Origin: Plantago elongata
Taxonomy: Eukaryota; Streptophyta; Magnoliopsida; Lamiales; Plantaginaceae
Assembly: GCA_036897095.1 (NCBI GenBank)
Contig: JAYMSP010000200.1
Coordinates: forward strand, 1-64,000
Length of the DNA: 64,000 bases
Direction: 5' to 3'
Made by a program: the position numbers and the translations under genes. This document shows positions 39,278 through 54,100 of this stretch, piece after piece (the first letter of the stretch is position 1; each line of letters begins with the position of its first letter). The notes under the pieces are model-generated. The model worked only from the letters and a program-made list of their open reading frames with translations, was not told where the DNA came from and searched no databases.

Positions 39278-40483
39278 GTATGTTCATGACCTGAAATGGG
39301 AGATGATAATATATATGCATAATGTCGAACTGCACATTAATTGGCAAAAGCAATTGCAGTAGACTAGAACTTTAACAGCACAGACAATTACCAAAAGAAG
39401 ATGCTCATTTGGAAGGACTTGACTGCATCACTAATCTTTCACCATGAAGCATCACCCTGTAATGCAGCACGGAGAGTTGAAGCTTGAAAACATTAAAAGC
39501 AAAAGCTGAAAAGAGAAGATAGATTTTTACTGTACTTGCAGAGTAAAGCAAAATCCACAAAGGAAAATGCTGCACCTGTCCTGAGATCATTAAAGAAGAT
39601 AGAGCATTTGGTAAAGTGATTCTGTTTCCTAATTGTTCTGCAGGTAGCAAATCCTATCTTCTTGCCATTTACTGACTCGACAAGAAATTCAAGATTCTTA
39701 GAGGAAAAGAACATGTTCATGGAACAAGTGTTTGGGTTATTCCAGAGATAAATTGTCATATGCAGCACGTTGAATTTTCTTATGAGAATATAGATATTTA
39801 TTTAAAATTATCTAATGTAATCAACTATTAGTACTATATCAATAATTCTAGTAACTTTAGTTCAAATGTTTAAATCATGATGATTTTGTGAAAAGCTTAC
39901 CAGTTTCAAGTTAAATTTGGACGTTTTTAAGTGCTCTGCTCAATGTATCGTCTTCGCATACTAGTAGGAGGTGAAACTGTATACAATTTTGGCAGTGTCG
40001 ATACTAGCGAACTGATGGCACAACCATTTAAAAGAAGCATCTTATGTGCACTTTATCATCACTTGTATACATACTAAATCTTTTTTAATCTTATCATAAG
40101 ATTGTTCAGGAGCGAATAATTTATAGATGGATAACAAAAAATAAAGAACAACTTGTTGGTTTAAATATTTTGAACTATGTTAGGTTATATTAAAACTTTT
40201 GAGCGTTACAATTATCCGTGAACCCATGACGGATTATTACCTCAATCAGTCCATTTGCCAGGCCCAATTGAAGCCCATGAAATATGGGCCTAAACGTTTG
40301 GACCGGGTTCAAACCAACCCAATCCACATTGGACTAACCCGGTTCTGTGTAATTTGTTGGGATCCTTCACTTTTCTTCTTCTCCAAGCTCACTGACAAAA
40401 CTGTGTCAAATAGAAGTTGAAAATCTCAAATTTCATCCATTCTCTACAAATCTACCTAATTCAAGCTTCGATTCCAAACGAAA
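39278..40483. other. Divergent promoter region between SEO gene 2 and the proteasome gene
   Basis: Both neighbours are transcribed away from this stretch. 39400-39770 may hold an untranslated leader exon of the SEO gene; the 40200-40483 part should contain the promoter and leader of the proteasome gene. No separate gene seen. Confidence 0.55.
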
Positions 40484-42136
40484 ATGTCTCCGTCAGCTGA
40501 AACCTTGCCCCCAAAGGGAGGATTTTGTTTCGATCTCTGTAAGAGGAATGATATGCTCATCAAGCAGGGTTTGAAGCCCTCTTCCTTTCTCAAAACCGGA
40601 ACCACCATTGTCGGTTTGATCTTCCAGGTAATTCCTCTAATTACCGCCTTTTCTAGATTTCTCGCTATCGATTTCGTTAATAAGATTCTTAATTTATGCT
40701 TAAAGGTTTTGCTTAGGTTTGATTGATTTAATTCCCTTTCTGTAATCGGAAGAAAAACATTGGGTTAGATGAACACTAGGTGCTTAATTACTAGCTGATT
40801 TAACAGTGTAGTTGGACTTATCGATAAGTAATCCAAAAATTGAAGGGCCTATGACTTGTGTAAAATTATCAACTTTCTTAAGGATGGTGTCATACTCGGG
40901 GCGGACACGCGAGCCACTGAAGGGCCTATTGTAGCTGATAAGAACTGTGAGAAGATTCATTACATGGCTCCGAATATCTATTGCTGTGGAGCTGGTACTG
41001 CTGCAGATACAGAGGCTGTTACTGGTATAATACCTAAGCAACTTGATTTAGCTTGCTCTTGTGTGAAGTTACTGGTTTTGTTTACACCGACTTATTAATT
41101 GTTATTGTAATGCTTTCGCTAGACATGGTTAGCTCTCAGCTGAAGCTGCACCGCTTTCACACTGGTCGTGACTCCAGGGTTGTGACAGCACTTACACTGC
41201 TGAAATCTCATCTCTTCAGGTAGGCCGTTTTGTTTGTGATTAATAATTGTGGCATTTGGTGTTTCACTTGTAGTAATACTTTAATGTAATATAGTGTTAC
41301 TTTTGTTTAAATTAGCTATCAAGGGCATGTATCTGCTGCCCTAGTGCTTGGTGGAGTTGATGTGACTGGGCCTCACTTGCATACTGTGAGTTATATATGT
41401 TTGTAAAACTACTGGTGTGTTACTCTCTTGTCGTTTTAGTATCGCTATTTTGATGTTTTTTTTGGATGGCTTACGGACAGATATATCCACATGGTTCAAC
41501 CGATACTTTACCATTTGCAACAATGGGCTCTGGTTCCCTTGCTGCAATGTCAGTCTTTGAATCTAAATATCGTGAAGGGCTGACTGTAAGTTCATCATAT
41601 ATGTGTATAGTATCAGAGCTCTTAAGTATTTTAATGCTGTGAGCTGAAATAATTGAATAAAACAATATGCAGAGGGATGAAGGAGTCGAATTAGTAAAGC
41701 AGGCTATATCCTCTGGTATCTTTAATGACCTGGGAAGTGGAAGCAACGTTGACATATGTGTTATTACTAAGGTCTGACTTCGTGATTCTTGTAATGATCT
41801 GTGTGATTGTATATGCAATTAGCCTTGGCAATCTCCTAACAACTACCATGTATGCTGTTTTCCAGGGCAAGCGAGAATACTTGAGAAATTACCTTGAACC
41901 GAATCCACGAACTTATGTTAGTGAGAAGGGTTACACCTTTTCCAAGAAAACTGGTTAGTAAATTCATCGTCATTTACTGTTTCTGGAGTTGGTATATAAA
42001 TACCTCGCAGGATATTTGTTGAGGTAGTTTTTTTTAATTACTTGTTGGTTTGACTGCAGAGGTGTTGCTAACGAAGATTACTCCCCTGAAAGAGTTGGTC
42101 GAAGTGATTGAAGCCGGAGATGCCATGGAGGAATGA
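40484..42136 (+). CDS. PBB1: 20S proteasome subunit beta type-7 (beta-2, trypsin-like)
   Basis: placeholder. Confidence 0.97.
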
Positions 42137-45100
42137 GGGTAATCAGTTGAAGTCATTCTATCACATCATCACATGAACAGTTTTAATCATCATTGTCTCC
42201 ATTAGTGTTACTGGTTTGTGTGAGCAGTGACTCTTGTGCTTCATTGCTTGAAGGTTTATCTTAAGTGGAGTTTCTATTCATGTTACAGATTGTACCTTAA
42301 AGAATCTTAGTTCAGTATTCTCTACGTGGGACAATTCGAATTTATGATTTTAGATTATGCAAAATTATTGGCACACATTCCCTTGTTATGAATGGTTTCT
42401 TTAATGTAGTCATGGCTATGCTTCATAGTTAGTAGTATTAGTTATGACTAGAGAACCAATAACTGCTGCCTCATTTTTCATTGTGTTAGCCTGTTAGGTA
42501 TCCACAATACTGCTCGGATATGTCTTCATACGTTGCCGAAATGTTGGGTGGATTGCTATTTAATTGGAACATGTGCATAATTGCTATTTTACTAGAACAT
42601 AGTTGCTATGTACTGCTTCTATATTATGAAGTTACCTAGCAAATACATTACAATTCTTTTCATAATTGAGTATATATACATGAAAACCTTTTTATCCGTT
42701 TTAGATTTTGTGCTGTTAATAATCTTGAACCACTGGCTTCCTGGATCACACTTGCTGTCTCTGTTCAAGCATTTGCAATAATTCGTCACAACGGTGTTGG
42801 AATCTATGTCCAAGCAGATTTTTCTTCCATTTTCAAGTTTTGAAGCTAGATGCATTTTTGAATCTGAAATAGCGTTCCATTTTGAACTAGTCGTGCTGCA
42901 ACTCATACTGAGGTTTGCCACTTGCCACGGCCCTTCTGCCTGTAGACATAAAGGTGTGTCCTTTATATTTAAGGTGTTCTGGGTAGTGTATTCCCATTCT
43001 TCGGCCTCTGAGCATGGACCCAAAACTAAGGGCTCTTGCAATGACATTTGCTTGACACACAGGCCTGTCATTGGATGGAAAATTATTTTATGTGCAGCTG
43101 CTTCCGAATCTAGTGCTCCTGTAGTTCAGAATGGGGAAAAGAATGTATGTTTAGTTCACAAATTAGATTGACTCCACTTGGAGTTACATGACTTGGATCG
43201 GTCTTGTCTAACATTGGACACCATATAGGGATATAGAACATGTCTAACACCTATGTGGAGTTTCATGACTCTGGATCAATCTTGATCCAAACATCTGCTA
43301 CCAGGGTGATTATGGCTTTGAAATTACAGTAACAGATAATGCAATAGAATTTGAGTATGGTAAAGCTAAGAGTACCTCTGAAAGGGTATTGTAGAGCAGA
43401 TATTCTCTGCAGCATGCTTTGGTTTCTGATTCCTGACCAATCCCAATTGTAAATTCCATAAGATTCATCATATCCAACTACCCCTTCCCTGAGGTAGTAA
43501 CTTCCAGCCACTGCCCAATATGCCCAATCCACATCATGTTCAGCTGCCCAACCCGTAAAACAATTCAAGAACCTATTATCATTAACATTAGTACCCTTCA
43601 TCTCCACCCCAAATTCACTTATAAACAAGGGATAGCCTTCATCAAGCAGAAAGCCAGCTCTGTTCATGTTCGCTTCCACTATCTTCCTGCATACTTGGTT
43701 AGGATTGCCGGTTTCCCATGCTGTCCCATCGGAAAAACCATACCAGTGTAGCTCAAACATGAGCTTTTTCGAAAAGCTCAGCCGAACTGGATTTTTATGA
43801 AGAAATGAAAGGTCTCTGTCATATTTTAGCCCTGACAGAATTACGAGAAGATTAGGGTTTGCTGCATGTACTGCTTCTGCTCCCTTTTGCATGTACCTAC
43901 TCCAAAAGATTCTATTAGTGATAGAGCAATGGTTTTAAGTTTTACAAACTGAATGATATGTAACCTTTTCTTTTTTGGCTTTGCAACACTGGATTATTCA
44001 TAATTATGACATTATAAATTTAGGAATATTATTTGCTTCTACCTTTTAGCATGTGTAATTTTTTTGGTCAGCTCCGCATTCTCAAATTAGATTCATTCAC
44101 ATGTATGCATAGAGAATTTGCAGAGTATATTATCATTGTTGGAGGGAGTACCTATACCAATCTCTGACATTCTGTTTAGGGCCTCGGAGTTCATTCCGCA
44201 AGCTCATTGCAATAACCATTTTGGTGTTGTTGAAAGTTGTGGCAACCTTGGTTAGGCCTTTGATCCAGAGGTTGGGATCAAAATCCTTATCTCCAAAGAA
44301 GCCATTACGATCGGAATCACTGCAACACCAACCTGGTCTGCTTACATGATTGTCTAATATTATCATCAGATTGTTCCTTACAAGACTATCCACAACTGCC
44401 TGAAATGATAAGGTAGTTGATTTTAATTAGGTATTTACTATTTAGTTTATGAGCTAATAAGTGAGCTGATTTACTAGCTAGTACATACTATAAAACGAAG
44501 CAACTAGCTTTTTAAATGAGCTATCGGTTAGACGTTCACATAAGAAATTACAATAATCCCATCGCACTAAATAAAATCGTGTTCAAGTACTATAATGAAT
44601 AAAGTATGCATGGTACTATGAGTTCTTTTAAGTCTGTTTTAATGCTTTTGTGTAGTTGATCCAATGTATTGAGTGTAACCAGAAAAATATTACTTCAAAG
44701 TTTCCCCTAAGGTGTGCTTGTATCTTGTTTGGTTTAATATGTACATGTGTATGTGTAGTTGACGCTTGATGCAAACTATTGAGTGTAACAAGAATAATGT
44801 TACTTTAAAGTTCCCCCAAAGATTTCTTCTTCTTTTTGTTGTGTGTGTGTGTGTCTGTTTTAGTAATATTTTACGTGTAACTGATGCTAATATTGATTGA
44901 AATCAGCAGAATCTAGTGCTGAGTTGTCTAAATTCTATAGGCGATGGGAATAGTGTGTGGTTGTCATTTTTAATGTGTTATGTGTCAACATTGAGAGTCA
45001 TAAGCTGGTATTTTAGGTGATTTTCTCCGAATGGAGTTTGTATTTTTTCGAATTGAGTTCTTGTGTGTCAATATCTTGTAAACTTATTGTTCTTAAATGA

Positions 45101-48100
45101 CTTGAATGTTATGTTTGAATTAGACCATGAGAATAGTCAGGGGCATTTAAATGCTTTCAGCAAGTTGTGTGCTTAAAATTGCTTCAGAAACGTGGACAAA
45201 TGAAGGGAATACAAATTTTTAGTGATCTTGAAATTATAATAATTTCTTCAAGTCTCTATCATGGCTTGTTTATACCTAATAAAAGACTAAAACAAAAAAA
45301 ATAGATTCTTTATCCTCTTACCTGGTAAGCATCAATGAGAGGAAGATCAACCATGGAGGGATTGTTTGCCTGAAGGCCGGGTACCGTTCCGGCCAATCCT
45401 AGGTTCAAGAAAGAGTTTCTGACAGTAAGTGCTGCCAAAGAATCATCAGTGAACAAGAAAAGTGGCCATGTTAGCCTAACACAGTTGAACCCCATGTCAC
45501 CAATTTCTGCAGAGATTTCATCTACAGGCCGCTTGCTCAGCCCTTCCGCCACAGCTGTTGCAAGATGTGTTGGCCAGTTTACGCATGCCAGTTTCACTCG
45601 CTTTCCCGTCTGATCAACCACCCACCGTGAGTTAGTGGAGAGTGGCGGCTCTAATGCTGCTACGACTCCGGTGAGGAGGAGCAAAACTGAAAGGAGGCAG
45701 AATTGTTGTCTCATGGTTTTTGTTATTGTGCTGTTAAGGAACTGATCAAGGTTTTATGCTTGTGCAAGAACAGGCATGAAGTCTAAGAAAAGACATGGGA
45801 TAGTATAAAGGTTTGGCTTGTAAAAGTCAGCAAATACTTGCACCTATTAACACTACTATTGTGTCTCTTTCTATTAAATACTACTCCCTCCGTCCTGAAA
45901 AACTTAAAACATAACGTGTAGTAGTTTTACGTGAGAAGTACTTAAAGTAATGATAATCGACAAGAACGTAGGAAAAAGTTGTATCTTTAATGACAAAATA
46001 TATAATATTTGTTCGTATAAGGTAAATTCTCCTTAGTTATGCGGGAGAAGAGAGTAATAGTCATCACAAAGTACAATTTAAGAGTCATAGTTAGGTTAGG
46101 AGTAGATTGTACGCAGCTCTTCTTATTACATCTTGTCTGATGCTTATGGACTTGTATAATCTGGTGTTTTCTCATTGGTTTTCCTGTTTCAGTCTTCCCT
46201 TCAAATGCTCCATTTTATTCTTCTCATTGATGTGGATATTGTGTGTATTTTAACTTATTTATTTGTGATTCCAGAAAAAAATCAGAAAAATAATTCTTTA
46301 AACCGGGTCTATGACTCTTTCATTGAAGCGCAAAACAAAAACTCGTAGTAGTTGTGAGTTCTCACGTTTTAAATGAAGTTGCAAAATTCACTTCAGCTGT
46401 TTAAAATTGAAACCAGTTATCTACCTCTCTATGACCAATGTGCCTTATTAATAGTATACAAAATGCACACATATGCTGCCTGTTCATCTAATATGTACAG
46501 TATTCTAGTCACACAAATTCTTACATACAGAGGAAAAAGAAGAGAGAATCAAGTGAAAGGGTAAAGCAAGAAACAGCCTCAGTTGAATGGATCCATTTAG
46601 CTAAAAATGTCTGGTTCAGAAGTTTGTTCTGAATGAGACATTAGTCTTTGGATGTCAATATAGCTTTATTCTGGTTGTGATCGTGCTCCGGCATATCGGG
46701 CAATCGTCTAGGCCTACCCCGCAGTCACAGCAGGTCTGCCAAGAACGTACAAAACAGGATTAATATTAACACAGATGCTTGGTAGTAACTTGAAAACCTC
46801 AAGAATTTCGCAAACATGGTGTTTTTTACCTGGTGTCCACAGCCAAAAGCCATGTCTTTTATGTTACTGAGGCATATAGGGCAGATCTGTTCACAACATG
46901 TACCAAAGAACCACAAGTAAGATGCTAGACTTCATGGAAATGTATTTAAGTGTCAATGCATGGCAGAAAAACAACCATCATGAAGCCTAACAGACCAGGT
47001 TTGAGTAGAAATTTTCTGCAGGATATTACCTTGTTGTCGTAAACAGAGCTGGGGGATGCCGTTCTGGAGGGTGGTTCATTGGGAGGATAAACAAAAGCAT
47101 TCCTCCTGAAATTGTTCGAAGCACTGTATCTTCCTGAATGAGGCCTTCCGTAAACAGGTGGTGGAAATGGAGCTCTGACTGGAGCATGTCCAGTCTGATG
47201 ACTGTTCATCAATTAAAACAAGAAAGCAGAAAATCAAAACATCATTTCCACATGTCATTACATTCGTTCAGCTAGAAGAAAACATTTGTGCTTGACCATG
47301 TATGGGTTACAAGGCTCGTCGATTACCTACCAAAGTATCGTGTAATTACTCTTTTCAATTGAAGGTTTCAAAACATGCACAAGTTCTTAAACATGTAGCC
47401 AAAACCTTAACCATAAGTTCTGATGAATAAAAAATGTTCAGAAATATACCCCAGTATGCTTTGTTCAATTGTAGCTTGATATTGAGAAGGGATTTCCATC
47501 AAAGCTGAAAGCGCGAATTCTGCTTCTCTTCTTGAACCATCAATATTTCTCGACATGATCTCTGTGAAATTGACGAACTAACCAAAGAGATGGTACAAAA
47601 TGTTAACATGTTCGAACTCACCAGTTAGGAATCAAAAGGATGCTGTTTTAATAGCTACCTGGAAATTATCGAAGGCTCGTGCAGGTATGTTGTCGTCAAA
47701 CTCCCTCATCATATCCCAAGGGCCGTCTCCAACCCCAACGAGGACGATTGATAAGGGGTAAGCACTGTATTATCAGACAGTACTGTGAGAACATCTTCAT
47801 GAAAGAATGCTTTAAGCTTACAGGAAACAAGAAGTTTAATTATTCACCTTGCTCTTACAATAGCATCAACTGTCTTCTTCTCCTGTGGACTCAGTTGGTC
47901 TAATGGAGTATCGACGCTTCTTGTTACCTGATACAAACAGCATATTCGATAATTTTGCCAAAACAAACACAAAAAGATTTTGTAACCAAGGGGACAAACA
48001 TTACCTGTCCATCGGCAATTATGAGTAAAACATGGTACTGGCCTCCGCTTTCCTCCACAATGTCCATGGCCGTTTCAATAACAGGTGCGAAGGAAGTTGG

Positions 48101-51100
48101 ACCTAAAATGAAAGCATGAGCTCACAGGTTCCAATTGCTGTTTGTTGAAACATATAAGCTAACTACTGTCAGTACCTGAAAGTTTAAGCTGAGGAACTAA
48201 TTCCCTGTATCTTGTTAGAACTTCTTCAAAGCCATCACAAGACCTTCCGTCTTGATAAAAGCTAAAGACGTCTTGATCATGCGTCGAAGCTGCAGAAGAA
48301 ATATAGATCATATAGCAAAGATACAGAGCAGACAATATACTGATCAAAAATGGAACTAGTGAATTGAAGTAATACCATCTCCAAATCCATAACATGGAAT
48401 CAAGTTATCATCATCGAAGGCTGATAAAGTCTTCCCTACTATGGATATCGCTTGCTCATAAGGATTCTGTCCATTTCCAATATAGTGTAAGCATTTCCGG
48501 TTATAAGACTTTGCACCTGAATTTTATCAGAAACTCAGTTCATTACTCATAATTTTTTTCTATCGTTGATATGCAGAGAATTGTAAGTAAAATAAAACCT
48601 GTCCACTCATTGCTCTTTGTGAAATCAATACCAACTATAAGATTGGAAGACTCTAGTCCAGACCGCGATAAAGCAGCTGTAACCTGCAAATTCGAAAGGT
48701 ACCGATCATTCAATTCATTCGATTACTCTATGTGGAACCATCAATCAACAAAGAATCATAGCTAGCTAGCATAGCTTGCTAAAAGCATCTTAGAACAACT
48801 CAACTCTGTCTCCATCTACCTATATGTAGACATGAACTAGAGAAAGTTGACTTAACTAGATAGCCATCACCTAATGCATTAAACTATTTGTCCACATGGC
48901 CTAACCTGATCCAGAGTTTGGTAATTGTCCTCAATTCTTGAAAACTTCCTATCCAGCCTTCGACGTGGTTGAGGGGCTGATGGCGCCACGTACTGGTTAT
49001 AACTAGTCACCGGAACATGGCTGTGCTGCGGCGTACAACACGGATGGTGCGGTGTACTGTAAGGAGGAGGATACTGTTGGTAGCCATGATCACCATAAGA
49101 TGATGAACCAAAAGATGATGACCCTCTTGTACTGGAGCTCTTGTTCCCCATATGTTCAGAAACACTTTGGTCTTTTGTTGCAAACTGACACAAGCTTCTG
49201 AAGAACTTATCAAGAAAATCTCTATAGCAAAGTGTTATGAAAACTACCAAAACAAGAAGTTGCCACATTTTGCATTGCAAGAACTCAACACAAGAACTTA
49301 TAGAAAGCACTACATGATTTATTCTATGTTCACACAGCCAAGATTAAAATAGTGCTACAGCAAAGACTATAAACAACTTCAAGTCTTTCTACAAGTAGGA
49401 TAGATAATATCTCACATCACTGACCTGTTCTTGAGATATTGACAGAATGCATAGATCACAATTTAGTGCTTGTTGATCATGTTCTTCTGTTGGAAATTAC
49501 ATAGAAATTATGTTAAGGCATTGTTTCTAGATTAGGTGAAGGGATTTAGGGTGTGACACTACTCAACTATTAAAGAAAAGGAGAAAAAACTGGACAAGTT
49601 GTTTGCAAATTGCACTACACGTAACATTCAAATCCAGGTACCACGGTAGCTTCTTGGTCAACTGATCATGGATAGATGTATAAACAAACACAAGTAAACT
49701 TGTATAAAATTAACTAGTGAATTTATTCAAGTGTACCACCAAACCCACCCAATTACGTTAAACTCCTTAAATTATATGAAAAGTAATGTGAATTGCGAAC
49801 CCTGGCACGAGCAAATGCACTAGAAATGCATGAAAACTCAATTTCAGTGGGTCTCGTATAACTTAATGATAATTGGAGGGGTGTTCCGTGCAATTTTATT
49901 ATAATGGATCGATCCTATGAAAGAAATTTATGAAAATATCTTGAAAATAATTAACATTAAATATTACTTGTCTTTTGTAATTTGTCATATTACATGTATT
50001 TAATTATAGTTGTCAATAAATTGTCGGTCCATTATCATAAACAACAACTTGATTTAACTATGGTGATAAATATTCTATTATTTTAATTGATTTAGTATAT
50101 ATTTAAAGATTAATTTGTTAAATAAGAATTTTTAGTATATGATTTGTTGATAATAATACTTACGAACATATTTATACTTAAATAAATAGTTATATTTAAA
50201 AATATATTCCATACAACTTTTTGTGGGTATACATTATTCATCTAAAAAGTAAGTAGCAAATCAATATTAAAAAAGTTATTTAGTTATTATGAACGTATCA
50301 ATTGTTGTTCTTAAGATAAATATAACATTTTAAATCATTATTATCGTAATCTAATCAATCGTGTAAAGCTCAAGCTTTTGAACGATCATATAATTGAAGT
50401 TCGATATAGATCGTGTTCGAGATCAAATCGACTCTAAGAAATAATCATGCGCTCGATAAGACCCTTACTCAACGCAAATCAACTCATTAACTCCCTTAGT
50501 TGACTCCACTATAGTAGTACAATACTCTATATAAATACTTTATAAATAAATAAACTCTTTATAATCATAAGAATATGTCTCAACTTGTATATAAACGTTT
50601 TAAAATAAATTTTATTTAGGAATAAACTCTATAGAGTAATTTTTTTTCTCGATCATGACAATATAATTGTATAGAGTTTTTATTGTACTGTATTCTCCGG
50701 ACAAATTTTAGTTGAACACATTCCGAACAGAGATTCGGTTTTTTCTTGACATATGATTCAAAGGGCAGGGCCTGTATCAACGCATTCCGCTCATTGATCG
50801 CCGGGATAGGGAGGTCAGGCCGTGTCAAGTTCTATCCTCTGATGGAACATGGGATTTCTCTGAGTTATACACTACTATCCTGTTGCTGATCCTGGCGGAA
50901 TTGACACAGTCAGACATTCATCTTGACATTGAATAGGACACTATTATTTGGAATGAAACGGCTTCCGGTACTTTCACTTGTCAATCGGCTTATCATAAAT
51001 TACATAAACAGGTAGTGGCAAGAGGGAATGGCTCGAGGAACTACATAAATTGGAAGTTGTTGTGGAAGAGTAAACTTCCGAACACATGTAAACAATTTAT

Positions 51101-54100
51101 TTGGCTCGCAATATAGGATATACTCATGACTAACATTTTGATATTCAAAAAGACAAGTATATTATAGTGACATGATTTTTTATTTTTTTTAGAAAGTGAC
51201 ATATCGTTCTCAATTATTTTAATCTTTTTAAAATTCAATGAATAATTATTGACTAAATTTGTTGATTATGAGTAATAAAAACGAATTAATTAATTAAATG
51301 ATGAATTGATCCTAATCTAATCTAATTAAGATAAGTAACTTGATTTTCTGGATTCGTCTTCTGCTTTGGACTCTTGTTCGATAATGTAAAGATCTGGTTG
51401 CTAATTGAGTATGATCGTGTTTATTACTACCACCCTATAATCCGGTAGTAAAAATAAAACCTCAATTGAATCTTCTCTTTGAGCATAATAATCCATTGAT
51501 TGCCTCTGATTGTGATTCAATTGATCATGGCAAACACCGCCGATGAAGACAACAACGACGCCGTTTTGAGCGACCTCGAACCCGATGACGACGATCCAGT
51601 GCAGAAGCCCATCAATCCCCCCGATAACTTATCCGCCGATCAATTCAGGGAGATTCTCGCCGAGCTCGAGCGGGAGAAGCTAGCTCGTGAGGCGGCTGAG
51701 AATTCCAAAAACGATCTGCAAGTTTCCTTCAATCGCCTTAAAGTGTTGTGCCATGAGTCGATTAAGAAGCGGGACGAGTTCGGGAGGCAGCGAGACGAGG
51801 CGATTAGGGAGAAAGATGAGATTTTGAGGAAGTTGGATGAGGAGACTAAGTTGAAGGAGGGTGTGCTTAGGGAGAAGGAGGAGGTAGTGAGGCAGCTGGA
51901 GGAGGTGGGGAAGTCGAAGGAGTCGATTAGGATTGAGATGGAGACGGGTTCTTCGATGTTGGTTAGTGCGATGGAGAAGATTTCGAGGAAAGTGAGTGGT
52001 TATAAGGATTTTGGAGGGGGGAGTGGGTTGCCGAGGAGTAGTAAGTATTCGGGGTTGCCTGCTGTGGCTTACGGTGTGATTAAGAGGACAAATGAGATTG
52101 TGGAGGAGCTTGTGAGGCAGGTGGAGGCAAGTGTTAAATCGAGGAATGAGGCGAGGGAGTCGGTTGATCAGCGGAATTATGAGATTGCGATTGAGGTTTC
52201 GCAACTTGAGGCGACAATTAGTGGGTTGAGAGAGGAGGTTGTGAAGAAAAGTGGGGAGGTGGAGGAATTAAAGCAATTGGTGGAGGAGAAAAGTGGGAAG
52301 GTTTTGATGTTGGAGATAGAGTCTTCTGAGAAGCTGGATGATATGGAGTCTGAGGTTTCGAAGTTGAGGGGGCTGGTGAGTGAGTATGAGTCGAAGATGG
52401 AGATGCAGAGGCCTTTGTTGATTGAGCAGTTGGATTTTGTTTCTAGAGTGCATGAAGAGATGTGTAAGGTTATGAAGATTGTTGATGCTAGTAAATCATC
52501 GGAGTTGTCGGAATCTTTGTTCCTTGCGCAGGAAACTAATATGGAGGAAAATATTAGAGCTTCTTTAGCTGGGATGGAGTCTGTTTATGAGCTGAGCAAA
52601 ATTGTTGTTGAGAAAACAAGGAATTTGGTGGAAGATAGGAATCGAGAAGTGAAATGTTTAAATGAAACTGTTTCACAGCTAGTAAAGGAGAAAGAACAAA
52701 TTGGGTCTTTGTTAAGAAGCACTTTGTCGAGAAGAATGTCAACAGACTTGTCGTCTAAAACAAATGAGTTGTTCAAAGTTGCAGAGAATGGCCTAAGAGA
52801 GGCTGGAATAGATTTCAAGTTTAGCAAGATTGAGGATTCCAAAGGTAAAGTAGGTGCTGATGCGGCAGAGGAAAGTGAAGTATACGCCCTGGTATGTGCA
52901 TTTTACTACATCAATATTTGTGCTACGATTTTCACTCCCGTATGCAGCTATTGATTACTTATTTAAATGTAGGCAGGTGCATTGGAAAATATTATCAAGC
53001 AATCTCAGATAGAGATTATTGAGCTCAAACATTCAGTAGATGAATTAAGGTACCTTTGTTCACTTATTTTATCCAGCTTTACTTAATTTATTGTAATTGT
53101 AGAATTATAATGCTCGTGTTGCTAACTGATGGTGAACAATGAAGTTTCACAAATAAAAATATGCTAATGGTCTGTAGAGAAGAAAGTGTGACCTGCAGCA
53201 TTTTATTTCGTAGTTGTGGGTGTTTGCTTCTTGTGTCAACCTGAATTTCCTTAAAAAATAGACACAAGTGGCTAAACTTCTTGTTAACCTTGTAGACTCC
53301 ACAACTCTCTCGTTTTGGTATCTACTATATATAACAACTATATATCTGGAGTGTAACTGGCTGGATATTGTGTTATATGACCAGATAGGATAGCACGGCA
53401 ATCAAAATTTTACCTCAGCTTCTAATCATGTGTCATATATCACTATTTTCGTTGGCATTTAGCATGACTCAATCTTGCATGCCATTGCTTTAATCTCACA
53501 TTTATTGTTGTCGAAATCAAGGGCAGAGTCAGATCTATATAAGCAGCGGGTTGATGCTCAGTCCCTGGAACTCAATCAGTGGAAGCAACGTGTGGAAGAG
53601 CTTGAAGAGAAGGAGAGAGTAGCAAATGAAAATGTGAGAAACAAATTCAATGGCCCTGTTGAATCCAACTTTTTCCAGCAGTTCCACACACAAATGCACA
53701 TGCACATCATCTTTTTTTTTCTTTTTTCTTTTGGGGGGTGGGGTGTGACAACAATCTCAATATTTTACCTTGATTTTCATCTTGTATAGGTTGAAGGGCT
53801 TATGATGGATATAGCTGCTGCTGAAGAAGAAATCACACGGTGGAAGGTGGCTGCACAGCAGGAAGCTGCTGCTGGAAAAGCAGTTGAGCAAGATTATGTT
53901 GTTCAGGTATAGTAAAGAATGGGGTGAACTTCTTTTGAATTGTTATTTGTGTGCGTTGCTAATTGTCACAGTGATGCTAGGTGGCTATAAAGTTATTCTG
54001 CGCGTAAAAACACAGAATTTATAGGTTATGTCAAATCACATTTGCTTTTTAACCTTATATGGAGTGGAATTTATGTTCATATACTGGAATGTAACTTTTC